From positions 164,780 to 228,779 of the forward strand of contig JAZGEF010000003.1 of assembly GCA_036478595.1 (NCBI GenBank): a DNA stretch of 64,000 nucleotides, in the 5' to 3' direction. The notes beneath the pieces were generated by a model. It did not search any database, was not told where the DNA came from, and saw only the letters and a list, made by a program, of their open reading frames with translations. Source of the stretch: Granulosicoccus sp036478595. GTDB taxonomy: Bacteria; Pseudomonadota; Gammaproteobacteria; Granulosicoccales; Granulosicoccaceae. The position numbers and the translations under genes were made by a program. Shown here in pieces: positions 18,043 through 27,110 of this stretch (position 1 is the first letter of the stretch; each line of letters begins with the position of its first letter).

Positions 18043-19259
18043 GTGACCCTCTCAGGCAAAGGCTTGGTTTTCTCATTTCGACTAATCACAAACAAGCCAA
18101 CAAAAAATCCAAAATAAATCAGCGAGCAAATTCTCGATACCAGCCTACCCATATCGGTGGGCGATTGCATACCTAAGTAACCCAGCACGATGAACGCGAT
18201 AACAAAAGAGAACAACAACACCTTATAAGCAGTGGAGCGATAACGAATTGATCTAACCGGGCCACGATCGATCCATGGCAGAAAGAACAACACAATAATC
18301 GCAGCACCCATGGCCATTACACCCATCAGCTTATCCGGCACTGCCCGCAAAATTGCATAGAACGGCGTGAAGTACCAAACCGGCGCTATGTGCTCGGGTG
18401 TTTTTAGCGGATCAGCCGGTACAAAGTTGGCGTGCTCCAAAAAGTAACCGCCCATTTCAGGGGCAAAAAACACAATCGCAAAAAACACGATAAGAAACAC
18501 CACCAAACCGAATAGATCTTTAACGGTGTAGTAAGGGTGGAACGGAATGCCGTCTTTAGGAATACCAGCAGCATTTTTGGTTTTCTTTATTTCAATGCCA
18601 TCCGGATTATTTGAACCCACTTCGTGCAGCGCTAATATATGCGCCACCACTAAGAATACGAGCACAAGCGGCACAGCGATAACGTGCAAGGCAAAGAAGC
18701 GGTTGAGCGTGGCATCAGAAACAATGTAGTCGCCTTTTAACCATAAGGTGACAGCATCACCAATACCAAACGGGATAGCACCAAATAAAGAGATAATGAC
18801 CTGCGCGCCCCAGTAACTCATTTGGCCCCAAGGCAGCAAATAACCCATGAAGGCTTCAGCCATTAGGGCGACATAAATAAGCATGCCAAATACCCACAAC
18901 AACTCACGTGGTTTTTTGTATGAGCCATACATAATGCCGCGAAACATATGCAAGTAGACAACGACAAAAAACAACGAAGCACCCGTTGAGTGCATGTAGC
19001 GAATCAGCCAACCGTAGTTCACATCACGCATGATGTACTCAACCGATTTGAACGCAAGCTCGCCATCGGGCTTGTAGTTCATGGTTAAGAAGATACCGGT
19101 GATAAATTGGAGCGCTAACACCACCATCGCCAAAGAGCCGAAGTAGTACCAGAAGTTGAAATTTTTGGGCGCGTAATACTTGGTTACGTGCTCTTCCATC
19201 ATTTTGGTTAGTGGGAATCGCTCATCGATCCAAGCGATTAAACCTGTTGTCTTACTCAT
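18039..19259 (-). CDS. petB: Cytochrome b of the bc1 complex
   Basis: Quinol-oxidising and quinone-reducing membrane subunit with two b hemes. It has 406 residues and about eight membrane helices. Heme-ligand histidine pairs are visible in HSTGASLFFVVVYLHMF and in ALHVIAVPLVLVFLVVAH. The Qo-site motif reads PVWY rather than PEWY, a variant I recall from other beta/gammaproteobacteria. ATGA overlaps with petA and petC. Confidence 0.96.
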   Translation of the reverse strand: MSKTTGLIAWIDERFPLTKMMEEHVTKYYAPKNFNFWYYFGSLAMVVLALQFITGIFLTMNYKPDGELAFKSVEYIMRDVNYGWLIRYMHSTGASLFFVVVYLHMFRGIMYGSYKKPRELLWVFGMLIYVALMAEAFMGYLLPWGQMSYWGAQVIISLFGAIPFGIGDAVTLWLKGDYIVSDATLNRFFALHVIAVPLVLVFLVVAHILALHEVGSNNPDGIEIKKTKNAAGIPKDGIPFHPYYTVKDLFGLVVFLIVFFAIVFFAPEMGGYFLEHANFVPADPLKTPEHIAPVWYFTPFYAILRAVPDKLMGVMAMGAAIIVLFFLPWIDRGPVRSIRYRSTAYKVLLFSFVIAFIVLGYLGMQSPTDMGRLVSRICSLIYFGFFVGLFVISRNEKTKPLPERVT

Positions 19260-19906
19260 GCTGCAGCCCCTCCATCCACACCTACAATGATATTGGAATC
19301 GTCGATATATGAATGCGGCGGAACTTCGAGATTAGTTGGCGCTGGTACGCCCGTTAGTACTCGCCCGGCGAGATCAAATTTAGAACCGTGACACGCACAG
19401 AAAAAACCACCTTCCCAGTCGCTACCCAAATCGGCAGCGGCCACCTCTGGGCGATAACCGGGTGAGCAACCCAAATGCGTGCAGATACCGATCAACACAA
19501 GGTATTCTTCTTTGATTGAACGAACCGCATTTTGCGCATACGCAGGTTGCTGATCCTCAATTGATTCAGGATCACGCAGTGCTATGGTTGTGTTTTTGAG
19601 CAACTCAACAGTTGCCGCAGTACGACGCACCACCCAAACCGGTTTACCACGCCATTCGACTGTCATCATCTGGCCTTCTGTCAGTTTGCTGATGTCGGCT
19701 TCGACAGGCGCGCCAGCAGCTTTCGCTCGGGCACTGGGAGACATGGAAGCCAGCATGGACACGCCCATAGCGACGGCGCCTGCTCCTCCGACTACCGATG
19801 CGCCACCTATCAAAAGACGGCGGCGACCAGGATCAACATTGTCCTGATTAATGGAATTTTCGACAGGTGCAGCAATGCTGTTTTCCGTCTGTTTTTTAGC
19901 GCTCAT
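19256..19906 (-). CDS. petA: Rieske iron-sulfur subunit of the bc1 complex
   Basis: Carries electrons from quinol to cytochrome c1. It has 216 residues: twin-arginine export/anchor segment (RRRLLIGGASVVGG), and 2Fe-2S ligands in CTHLGC and CACHGS, the latter 28 or so residues later. The ribosome site GGAG is seven bases before the ATG. First gene of petABC; it diverges from the degS-like gene. Confidence 0.96.
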   Translation of the reverse strand: MSAKKQTENSIAAPVENSINQDNVDPGRRRLLIGGASVVGGAGAVAMGVSMLASMSPSARAKAAGAPVEADISKLTEGQMMTVEWRGKPVWVVRRTAATVELLKNTTIALRDPESIEDQQPAYAQNAVRSIKEEYLVLIGICTHLGCSPGYRPEVAAADLGSDWEGGFFCACHGSKFDLAGRVLTGVPAPTNLEVPPHSYIDDSNIIVGVDGGAAA

Positions 19907-20035
19907 TTGGAGGCTCCAATATCTTGAATTCGTGACCTTGATGCAGCCCCCTAGATTAGCACATCACTGGCCGCAAAATCGCGCTAACAGGGTTCTTCGG
20001 TTACCATAGCAAGCTCCAACTTACGGAGCGTGCAG

Positions 20036-21148
20036 ATCAAAACCCGGTACTGGATAAGCTACTCGCTGATTGGCCTTGCAGCGGGGGTACTGATCTATGG
20101 CCTAGCCTCAGACTCAGGGCGAAAGAGCCTTGCGCCATTGGCGCCAAGTAACTGGCTTGGCCGAATCTTAGATCATCAAGTTGACTCGTACCACAAAGGT
20201 ATAGCTCAGGTTGCGCCTTCAGTGGTGAGTCTTTACTCAAGCGAGACAATCTATTCGTCAGTTCCGACCAGCACTTTGGCTGGTATCGCCCCCTCAGAAC
20301 GCCTTAGCACCAGCCAAGGTTCAGGCGTCATAATTGACGAAAACGGCCTGGTACTGACCAACTACCACCTCATAGATGGGGCCGACACGATCAATGTTGT
20401 GCTGAACAATGGAGAGTTACTTAAAGCCGATGTGCTGGGCAGCGACAAAGAAACCGATTTGGCCGTGGTGAAAGTCAATGCTGACAAACCTCTGCCCCAC
20501 ACCACGTTCGACACATCGCCACTTCTGCACGTGGGCGATATTGTGCTGGCAATCGGCAACCCATTCGGAGTTGGGCAGACGGTCACGCAGGGCATCGTCA
20601 GCGCCACCGCCAGGCACGTTGCGGGCGGAAGTGCTTGGCAAAATTTTGTACAAATAGACGCCGCAATTAATCCCGGCAATTCAGGTGGCGCTCTGATTAA
20701 CCCGTCGGGGCAGCTCGTCGGAATCAACACAGCAGCATTTAGCCGAGATCAGGGAGCTCAAGGGATCGGATTTGCAATTCCGGCGGAGCTGCTTCGCCAA
20801 GTCGTGCCTCAGCTAGTTGAAAAAGGTCGCGTTATTCGTGGCTGGTTGGGTATCGGTGCTGATGATTTACCCATGTTTCCTGCTTTGAATCAACGAATTA
20901 TGCGTGGAGCAGTGATTACCGGTGTCCTACCCAACGGACCAGGAGCCCAGGCCGGGTTACAACCGTATGATGTGGTCGTAAGCGTGGGCGATCGTGCCAT
21001 AAACAATACGACTGAACTGCTTCTACTGATATCCGCACTGGATCCAGATGACACAGCGGATATGGGTATCTGGCGTAATGGCAAGCTGATCACGGTTGCT
21101 GCCACTCTGGTGGAGCGCCCGAGATCCAACCTGAGATCCGACAAATGA
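20036..21148 (+). CDS. degS: DegS-type periplasmic serine protease with one PDZ domain
   Basis: Membrane-anchored trypsin-like protease expected to start the RseA/sigmaE envelope-stress cascade. One N-terminal helix (about residues 9-26), catalytic His (TNYHLIDGA), Asp (KETDLAVVKV) and Ser (NPGNSGGAL), then a single PDZ domain; about 371 residues, like DegS/AlgW rather than two-PDZ DegP. Start is uncertain: a GTG at 20030 is only one base from the GGAG ribosome site, whereas an ATC at 20036 sits seven bases after it. I place the start at the ATC as more likely (see findings). Confidence refers to the product. Confidence 0.85.
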   Translation: MKTRYWISYSLIGLAAGVLIYGLASDSGRKSLAPLAPSNWLGRILDHQVDSYHKGIAQVAPSVVSLYSSETIYSSVPTSTLAGIAPSERLSTSQGSGVIIDENGLVLTNYHLIDGADTINVVLNNGELLKADVLGSDKETDLAVVKVNADKPLPHTTFDTSPLLHVGDIVLAIGNPFGVGQTVTQGIVSATARHVAGGSAWQNFVQIDAAINPGNSGGALINPSGQLVGINTAAFSRDQGAQGIGFAIPAELLRQVVPQLVEKGRVIRGWLGIGADDLPMFPALNQRIMRGAVITGVLPNGPGAQAGLQPYDVVVSVGDRAINNTTELLLLISALDPDDTADMGIWRNGKLITVAATLVERPRSNLRSDK

Positions 21149-21194
21149 TAAAACAGCAATGGCTGTCAGGCTTGCGCCATTTTAGGGCATAATA

Positions 21195-21214
21195 AATCAA
21201 GAAAAGGCTTGATT
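21195..21214. terminator. Hairpin after the degS-like gene
   Basis: AATCAAG (21195-21201) and CTTGATT (21208-21214) form a 7-bp stem with a 6-base loop, 46 bases after the stop. A looser AATGGC/GCCATT pair lies before it. No strong T-run follows, so this is a weak terminator call. Confidence 0.3.
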
Positions 21215-21258
21215 AATACTTAGATATCAAGACACGGCGAACACCAAGAGATGTTCAT

Positions 21259-21972
21259 ATGCTTAGCAAACTCTTAACAAAAACAACACAAAAAGCCACT
21301 AAATTGGCGCGCAAAGCGCAAGTCCAGCAGCATATTCGCGGCATCAAGAGCCGTGACTTCTCTATAATTGCCAGTAACTGCACCGGCACCCTGCCGTATC
21401 GGTTTATAGACATGACTTACCTTTCCCCGACGGCCAATCTGTTTTTTTACGCACCGTGTTATCTTAAGTTTGCAGCTCGTCTGGACTACTACCTCAAACA
21501 AGAGCTTAAGTTTGTGGGCTCATCAAAGTATGTACCAGGACGCATTGTGCATCAGCAATTTGGTCAATACCCAATTGCGCATCTTGACGATGTCGAAATA
21601 CATTTTATGCACTACGAAACTGCATACGATGCACAAGATAAGTGGATCCGTCGATCGCAACGCATTAACCCAAAAAAAATAATTTTCGCATTCACTGACA
21701 GGGATCTCTGCACACTCGATCTCATGCAGCAATTCGACCTACTGCCTGGTCGCAAAATACTGCTAACCGCTCAAGCAAGCCCTTGGCTTTCTTCAGCGAT
21801 TACTGTCCCAGCGTATCGCGGTCAATCTGAAATTGGCGACGCATACACTAATTACAACCACCTAAGCCACGTTAACTTCCGCCGCTTAATTGATGGTCCT
21901 GCTGTGACCCAGTCATTCGAGCTAGCTGATTTGGAACGCGAAGAAAACCAGCTAGCAGTACGGCCGTCGTAA
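21259..21972 (+). CDS. DUF1919 family protein
   Basis: A 237-residue soluble protein resembling the DUF1919 family (often near exopolysaccharide or LPS genes; biochemical role unknown). The opening IIASNCTGTLPYRF and the following YLSPTANLFFY segment match the family pattern (Asn-Cys, then a Tyr/Ser-Pro-Thr box). The last 21 bases overlap the convergent metalloprotease gene on the other strand. Nothing in the neighbourhood fixes its role. Confidence 0.6.
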   Translation: MLSKLLTKTTQKATKLARKAQVQQHIRGIKSRDFSIIASNCTGTLPYRFIDMTYLSPTANLFFYAPCYLKFAARLDYYLKQELKFVGSSKYVPGRIVHQQFGQYPIAHLDDVEIHFMHYETAYDAQDKWIRRSQRINPKKIIFAFTDRDLCTLDLMQQFDLLPGRKILLTAQASPWLSSAITVPAYRGQSEIGDAYTNYNHLSHVNFRRLIDGPAVTQSFELADLEREENQLAVRPS

Positions 21973-24120
21973 GTACAATCGCTCTAGGCCCACCAGCAAT
22001 AACAGCAGCAGCGTGATCACCCGCACACTACCTGAACCGCCCGAGCGTTGAGGCGTTGGGGCACTTGGCGATACTGGATCAAAAATCGCCGTTGATTGTG
22101 TAATCACAGCCGTAGCAAGATCAATACTCAAGGCATTATTGATAGGTTCTGGATCATGAAGATCCACCACCACCTGCGCGTTAATTAATCCTCTATTGGC
22201 ACTTAGCCCCAATTCAATATCATAAGAAGACGCTGCCCCCAGGTTTGCGAGCACACATTCAGCACTGCCAGGGGATTGCGCAACACAACTCGTCGGCCAT
22301 TGAATCTCTACGCCCACCGCATCCACATTAACGCGAGCAGTTATTGGGATAAACGAGTCGTTATTGCGAACATTCAAGGTGACAGTATCTTCTTCAATGC
22401 TTGCGCTCATTTGCACGTCAACCGCGTTGCCCAAACATTGCTTAGCTCTGGCAAGCCCCACCTTATCAACACTGCAATGGCTAAATTCTGCCTGAGTGTT
22501 TCCAGAAATACGTGGCCACATTATTTTGCCACTATCTGCCTGACACGCTGTTTCACTATCGTGGAGTGCGCCAAGCGAATGGCCAATTTCATGAGCGGTT
22601 AATACATCGGCATAACTACTCGGCGTAGTCAGGCCAACGTCATAACCATCAAGCCGGCACAGGGTGTCTATCCAAGCTAGGCCTAGCGTACGATCAACCG
22701 TACTAGCACCAGTAAATAGATAAACCAGAGCACTCTTGTTAAACAACACCTTTTGCTGCACGCGGTAGTCGCGGAATGATTCCAGCAAACTCTCCAGCGT
22801 GCCTCGCTCATCAGTCACAACCGGTGGGCTACCGCCGCTTAAGGACTGAACCTTATCGATAGATAACGCCAAGCCCTGCTCACGGTATATACCGTCAGCC
22901 ATATTAATATTATTGAGTGCCTGCGCTACACCTTGGCCGCCGTAATAATCATCAAAAGCCGCGTCCACAACAATTGACATCGACACCAAACGAGTTGCGC
23001 TTTGCGTCCCAGCCATTCGCGTTTGGATACTTAGTTTTTCGCTCGGCGCATTCAGGTAGTCTGATTGAACCGCATCGTATGCGCCCTGCGCGCGCATGCC
23101 AGCCTTGTAGTAATCCATCGTGCCGATCATCTGGTCAGCTCGCAGCTTTGAACGTTGGCCATTAATTGAGATCATGCCATTAACTGCTTGCCCATCTATC
23201 ACTACTCGTGCCCATGAATCAGGCTCATCAGTCACAACGCCTGAATACACTGCCAGCGAAGGTGGCGCCCGATCATCAAGCTTCTCATCAGTCCATTGCA
23301 CCGTTTTAATAACAGGGCTGGGTTGTAACGTTAGCGAATACCGTTGTCCATCCGCTTCAACATCAATCACTACTGAACCATTACTGGCGCGTCGCTCGCC
23401 TCGCAGGCGTGTTGCTACATCACCGTGTTGCTGCAAAATGGTTAAACGACGGTCCGCTCGTTCAAACCAATATCGAGACAGCACACCACCAGCTGGCCAA
23501 CGAAAATCAAATGGCAAGCTTAACGCTGTGTGTCGTTCACGCAATAAACGCAAAGCTAAACGCGCCTGATCAGTATTGCCTGATTGTTCCAGTGCTATGG
23601 CATCAAGGTAGGTAGCGGAGTCAGCATAGGCTGTATCAGGGGTACGTTCTAGGAGTTGCTCAATACTTGCTCTGGCATCATCGAAGCGATACAGGTCCAT
23701 AATTTCTAGATACGCTTTTAGGTACAAGGCATCGTCGGTTAAGGGGTGATCATCGGGGAGACCCGACATACTACCCAGCGTATCAACCGCTTGAGCATAG
23801 CGTTGCATGTCTCGTTGATCCAAGGCAAGCATTAACACGGGCATAAAACCCGCGGCGTCGCGATACTCTGTGAGCACTGCAATGCGGGTTTGCACTGCCG
23901 TGATATTTGAAAATGCCGGATGCTCGCGCTGCAAGTAACGTAGTGTGGCCAAGGCATCGGCGTAGCGTGCGTCTGCAATCAACGATTGCGCCTCCAAATA
24001 TTTTGCCGAAGCAACGCCTTCGGCGGTTGCGCTGTCAGGGCTACTGGCAGCAACGAATCCGCACACGGTGCAAAGCACAACAAACCCAGCCAGTTGCTGC
24101 TTAAGCATCCTTGTTAACAC
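21952..24120 (-). CDS. Secreted zinc metalloprotease with GlyGly-CTERM anchor
   Basis: A 722-residue exported protein. Signal peptide (1-25), helical TPR-like region (about 40-200), beta-rich region (about 240-340), metzincin domain with zinc motif H510-E-x-x-H514-x-x-G-x-x-x-H520 and a candidate Met-turn Met534 (GKIMWP), then a C-terminal beta domain. The last ~30 residues (SGGSGS, a Leu-rich helix, RR) match the GlyGly-CTERM sorting signal, known to be cut by rhombosortase after type II secretion. Co-transcribed with the HAMP gene 6 bases upstream. Substrate unknown. Confidence 0.8.
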   Translation of the reverse strand: MLTRMLKQQLAGFVVLCTVCGFVAASSPDSATAEGVASAKYLEAQSLIADARYADALATLRYLQREHPAFSNITAVQTRIAVLTEYRDAAGFMPVLMLALDQRDMQRYAQAVDTLGSMSGLPDDHPLTDDALYLKAYLEIMDLYRFDDARASIEQLLERTPDTAYADSATYLDAIALEQSGNTDQARLALRLLRERHTALSLPFDFRWPAGGVLSRYWFERADRRLTILQQHGDVATRLRGERRASNGSVVIDVEADGQRYSLTLQPSPVIKTVQWTDEKLDDRAPPSLAVYSGVVTDEPDSWARVVIDGQAVNGMISINGQRSKLRADQMIGTMDYYKAGMRAQGAYDAVQSDYLNAPSEKLSIQTRMAGTQSATRLVSMSIVVDAAFDDYYGGQGVAQALNNINMADGIYREQGLALSIDKVQSLSGGSPPVVTDERGTLESLLESFRDYRVQQKVLFNKSALVYLFTGASTVDRTLGLAWIDTLCRLDGYDVGLTTPSSYADVLTAHEIGHSLGALHDSETACQADSGKIMWPRISGNTQAEFSHCSVDKVGLARAKQCLGNAVDVQMSASIEEDTVTLNVRNNDSFIPITARVNVDAVGVEIQWPTSCVAQSPGSAECVLANLGAASSYDIELGLSANRGLINAQVVVDLHDPEPINNALSIDLATAVITQSTAIFDPVSPSAPTPQRSGGSGSVRVITLLLLLLVGLERLYLRRPYC

Positions 24121-24126
24121 GTCAAC

Positions 24127-24765
24127 TTACACGCGATTTCGATTAGCGGCAGGGCGATCAGTATCACCAATAACATCGCCATCAAAATAGTCCAAGGCAA
24201 CGCGGCAGTTATGTAAGGCTTTCTGGAGTTTCGCTGAATCTGGCACAGGCTGTTGATCCATCTCATCGAGTAGCCGTGTTTCCTTGCGGGCTTGTTCGAT
24301 ATGCCGTTGGATCTGTTCCAACGCGCTATTGAGTGCTGCCGACAATTCAGAAAACTCGGTAGCATCACCGGTACGCAAACGAACATCAAGGTTACCATTA
24401 CCAATTTCAGTTAGCGCACGGCGCATAGCCAAAATAGGATTACCCAATTTACGCAAGATATAAATCGCAATCGCAACGGTAACCACAGCATTTATCATCA
24501 TCATCCAAAGCATCCACTTACCCATAACGGCCCCTGCGGTTGGCACACGTTCGCTGAGTGATTGCATTTCTTCTGAGGCAAACAATAAGGGCGCAGTGCC
24601 CTCGACAATTCCACCCAATATGTTGTGATAAAAAACGCCTAGCAACAGTGTTGATTGCACAACAAAGAATAAGCAAACCCACAACACGCGACGGATCTGC
24701 CGCAACTGGAAGGACTTATCCCTAATAAGCGATAGTGGAAAAATGGCGTCTGATGAGCGCGCCAT
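24127..24765 (-). CDS. Two-helix membrane protein with HAMP domain, no output domain
   Basis: A 212-residue inner-membrane protein: cytoplasmic N-terminus, helix 1 (about 27-50), short periplasmic loop, helix 2 (about 83-104), a HAMP domain (about 104-157, with the RKLGNPILAMRRALTEIGNGNLDVRL pattern split here at the family's Pro and Glu positions), and a charged helical tail. There is no kinase, cyclase or methyl-accepting domain. It lies 6 bases before the metalloprotease gene and has a perfect CRP-type site 118 bp upstream. It may relay a signal to an unlinked partner (inference). Confidence 0.7.
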   Translation of the reverse strand: MARSSDAIFPLSLIRDKSFQLRQIRRVLWVCLFFVVQSTLLLGVFYHNILGGIVEGTAPLLFASEEMQSLSERVPTAGAVMGKWMLWMMMINAVVTVAIAIYILRKLGNPILAMRRALTEIGNGNLDVRLRTGDATEFSELSAALNSALEQIQRHIEQARKETRLLDEMDQQPVPDSAKLQKALHNCRVALDYFDGDVIGDTDRPAANRNRV

Positions 24766-24882
24766 GGCAAGCCCCTGTAAGCACCCGAAAGATGGGTAGA
24801 TACAAGGAAAATCGGCGCGTTAGGGGTTTACTTAATCAGTGAGTCATTGCGAACACGCTGGATCGATTATGCAGCGTTGCAT

Positions 24883-24900
24883 ATGTGAGGCAGCTCACAT
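24883..24900. promoter_or_regulatory. CRP-type operator
   Basis: A perfect palindrome ATGTGA-GGCAGC-TCACAT containing TGTGA-N6-TCACA, the CRP/Vfr consensus. It lies between the stop of the first DAHP synthase and the HAMP-metalloprotease pair. A transcript starting about 41 bases downstream on the minus strand would lead into the HAMP gene. Read as RNA it lacks a T-run, so a terminator is less likely. Confidence 0.65.
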
Positions 24901-24903
24901 GTT

Positions 24904-25971
24904 TTACGATGAAACTGAAGCATGCGCGCGCCTCGTCTTCACGGCAATTGATAGCATATCTAGCATGGGCAAGGTGTCCTCCCATGAAACACAAGCATCT
25001 GTGACACTCTGACCACGCACTAACGCCTTAGCTGAGGGGCTTTGATTGCCTTCAACCAAATTACTTTCGATCATTAAGCCAATGATGCGTTTATCGCCAT
25101 CGCTCACCTGTGCACAGACATCGCGGCACACATACGATTGACGCTTGTGCTTCTTGCGAGAATTAGCATGGCTGCAATCAATCATCACCCGTTCAGCCAA
25201 TCCCGCTTTTGCCAAAATGGCGCTGGAATCATCAACACTGGCCGCATCGTAGTTGGTTGACGCTTTACCGCCGCGTAAAATTAAATGGCAATCCGGGTTA
25301 CCCGCAGTTTGAAAAATAGCCGATTTGCCATCTTTAGTCACCGATAAAAAGTTATGCGGATGAATCGCCGCAGCAATAGCATCAACAGCTATTTGAATGC
25401 TACCTGCTGTGCCGTTTTTAAACCCGACTGGGCATGACAAACCCGATGATAGCTCTCGGTGCCCTTGGCTTTCGGTTGTACGAGCACCAATAGCACCCCA
25501 ACCGACGAGGTCTGCAATAAATTGTGGGCTAATTAAGTCAAGGTATTCAACACCTGCAGGTAAACCCAGATTGTTTATCTCCAACAGTAGTGAGCGTGCC
25601 AACTCTACGCCCTTGTTGATATTAAAACTGTCGTCCATATCTGGATCGTTGATTAAACCTTTCCAACCCACTGTGGTGCGAGGCTTTTCAAAGTACACTC
25701 GCATAATGATGCATAGCTCGCTCTTGTGAGCTTCTTGTTGTGCTTGCAGTTTTTTTGCATATTCAAGCGCTGCATCGGGATCGTGGATGGAGCAGGGGCC
25801 AACAACGACAACTAAGCGATCGTCTTCACCTTTTAGAATGCTGCTTACTGCTTGCCGGGCATTCAATACTGAGGCTCGAGCCGTATCGGATACCGGTAGC
25901 TTAGCGATCAATTCCTGCGGGGCGATTAGCTCCGTGGTGCCAGTAATTCTTACGTCGTCAGTTGTGTTCAT
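24904..25971 (-). CDS. aroG: DAHP synthase (AroG/AroF type), copy 1
   Basis: Joins PEP and erythrose-4-phosphate in the first step of the shikimate pathway. It has 355 residues, class I (AroA-alpha) type, with GPCSIHD, KPRTTVGWKGL, ARTTESQGHRE and IDCSHANS motifs. It is very similar to the adjacent gene at 26054 (the first 14 residues are identical), so this is a tandem duplication. The segment FLSVTKDGKSAI is closer to what I recall of E. coli AroG than is the other copy; isozyme specificity cannot be settled by eye. Confidence 0.93.
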   Translation of the reverse strand: MNTTDDVRITGTTELIAPQELIAKLPVSDTARASVLNARQAVSSILKGEDDRLVVVVGPCSIHDPDAALEYAKKLQAQQEAHKSELCIIMRVYFEKPRTTVGWKGLINDPDMDDSFNINKGVELARSLLLEINNLGLPAGVEYLDLISPQFIADLVGWGAIGARTTESQGHRELSSGLSCPVGFKNGTAGSIQIAVDAIAAAIHPHNFLSVTKDGKSAIFQTAGNPDCHLILRGGKASTNYDAASVDDSSAILAKAGLAERVMIDCSHANSRKKHKRQSYVCRDVCAQVSDGDKRIIGLMIESNLVEGNQSPSAKALVRGQSVTDACVSWEDTLPMLDMLSIAVKTRRAHASVSS

Positions 25972-26053
25972 GAATTGAAATTGAAGTAATTGAGATTGAC
26001 CTGCGCAAACCAGCCAATGGAATTAAGTAGTTGAATAGCCGTCGCTTAAGCAA

Positions 26054-27106
26054 TCAGTGCGCTCGCCGAGCTTTAACAGCAGTCGCCAAATCGTCAAGCA
26101 TTGGCAAGGTATCATCCCAGGAGCAGCATGCATCAGTAACGCTCTGCCCGTGCACCAGTGGCGAATTTGATGGGCTCTGACTACCTTCAAGCAGATTGCT
26201 TTCGATCATCACACCCATAATTCGCTGATCACCATCGCTCACTTGAGCACAAACATCGCGACAAACATACGGCTGGCGGCGGTGCTTTTTGCGTGAATTG
26301 GCGTGGCTGCAATCAATCATTACGCGTTCGCTTAAACCCGCTTTTGCCAACAAAGCAGAGGCATCGTCAACACTGGCAGCATCGTAGTTAGTACTGGCTT
26401 TGCCGCCGCGCAATATAATATGGCAATCATCATTACCCGCGGTTTGCATAATCGCTAGATTGCCTTCTTTGGAGGCTGCCAAAAACATATGCGAGCCTTT
26501 GGCCGCACCAATGGCATCAACCGCAATCTGCACACTGCCCGCTGTGCCGTTTTTAAAACCAACCGGGCATGACAAACCAGATGCCAGTTCCCGATGCCCC
26601 TGGCTTTCGGTTGTACGCGCGCCAATGGCACCCCAACCGACAAGGTCTGCAATAAATTGTGGGCTAATTAAATCAAGGTACTCAACACCGGCTGGTAAGC
26701 CAAGGTTGTTTATTTCAAGCAGTAAGGAGCGCGCCATTTCAACGCCCTTATTAATATTAAAACTATTATCCATATCTGGATCATTGATCAAACCCTTCCA
26801 ACCAACAGTGGTGCGAGGTTTTTCAAAGTACACACGCATGATGATACACAGCTCATCTTTATGAGCTTGCTGTTGCTCGGCCAACTTCACTGCGTATTCC
26901 AGCGCAGCGACCGGGTCGTGTATTGAGCAAGGGCCAACTACGACAACTAAGCGATCATCTCTGCCCTTCAAAATTTTGCTAACGTCACTGCGGCATTGAA
27001 GCACTGTGCTTTGAGCCGCATCGCTTACTGGGATGGCGTTAATAAGATCCTGGGGGGCGGTAATCTCGGTTGTGCCGGTTATTCGTACATCGTCAGTCGT
27101 ATTCAT
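26054..27106 (-). CDS. aroG: DAHP synthase (AroG/AroF type), copy 2
   Basis: Second DAHP synthase, 350 residues, with the same catalytic motifs as copy 1; long identical blocks (for example around WKGLINDPDM and VGFKNGTAGS) and divergence in scattered surface segments. It starts 4 bases after the hisG stop, so it belongs to the murA-hisG transcript. The equivalent region of copy 1's FLSVTKDGKSAI reads FLAASKEGNLAI, a place where feedback properties could differ (inference). Confidence 0.93.
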   Translation of the reverse strand: MNTTDDVRITGTTEITAPQDLINAIPVSDAAQSTVLQCRSDVSKILKGRDDRLVVVVGPCSIHDPVAALEYAVKLAEQQQAHKDELCIIMRVYFEKPRTTVGWKGLINDPDMDNSFNINKGVEMARSLLLEINNLGLPAGVEYLDLISPQFIADLVGWGAIGARTTESQGHRELASGLSCPVGFKNGTAGSVQIAVDAIGAAKGSHMFLAASKEGNLAIMQTAGNDDCHIILRGGKASTNYDAASVDDASALLAKAGLSERVMIDCSHANSRKKHRRQPYVCRDVCAQVSDGDQRIMGVMIESNLLEGSQSPSNSPLVHGQSVTDACCSWDDTLPMLDDLATAVKARRAH

Positions 27107-27110
27107 TATT

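Noticed and set aside
24883..24900. Terminator of the first DAHP synthase
   Set aside because: The palindrome has no T-run on the minus strand and matches the CRP consensus exactly.
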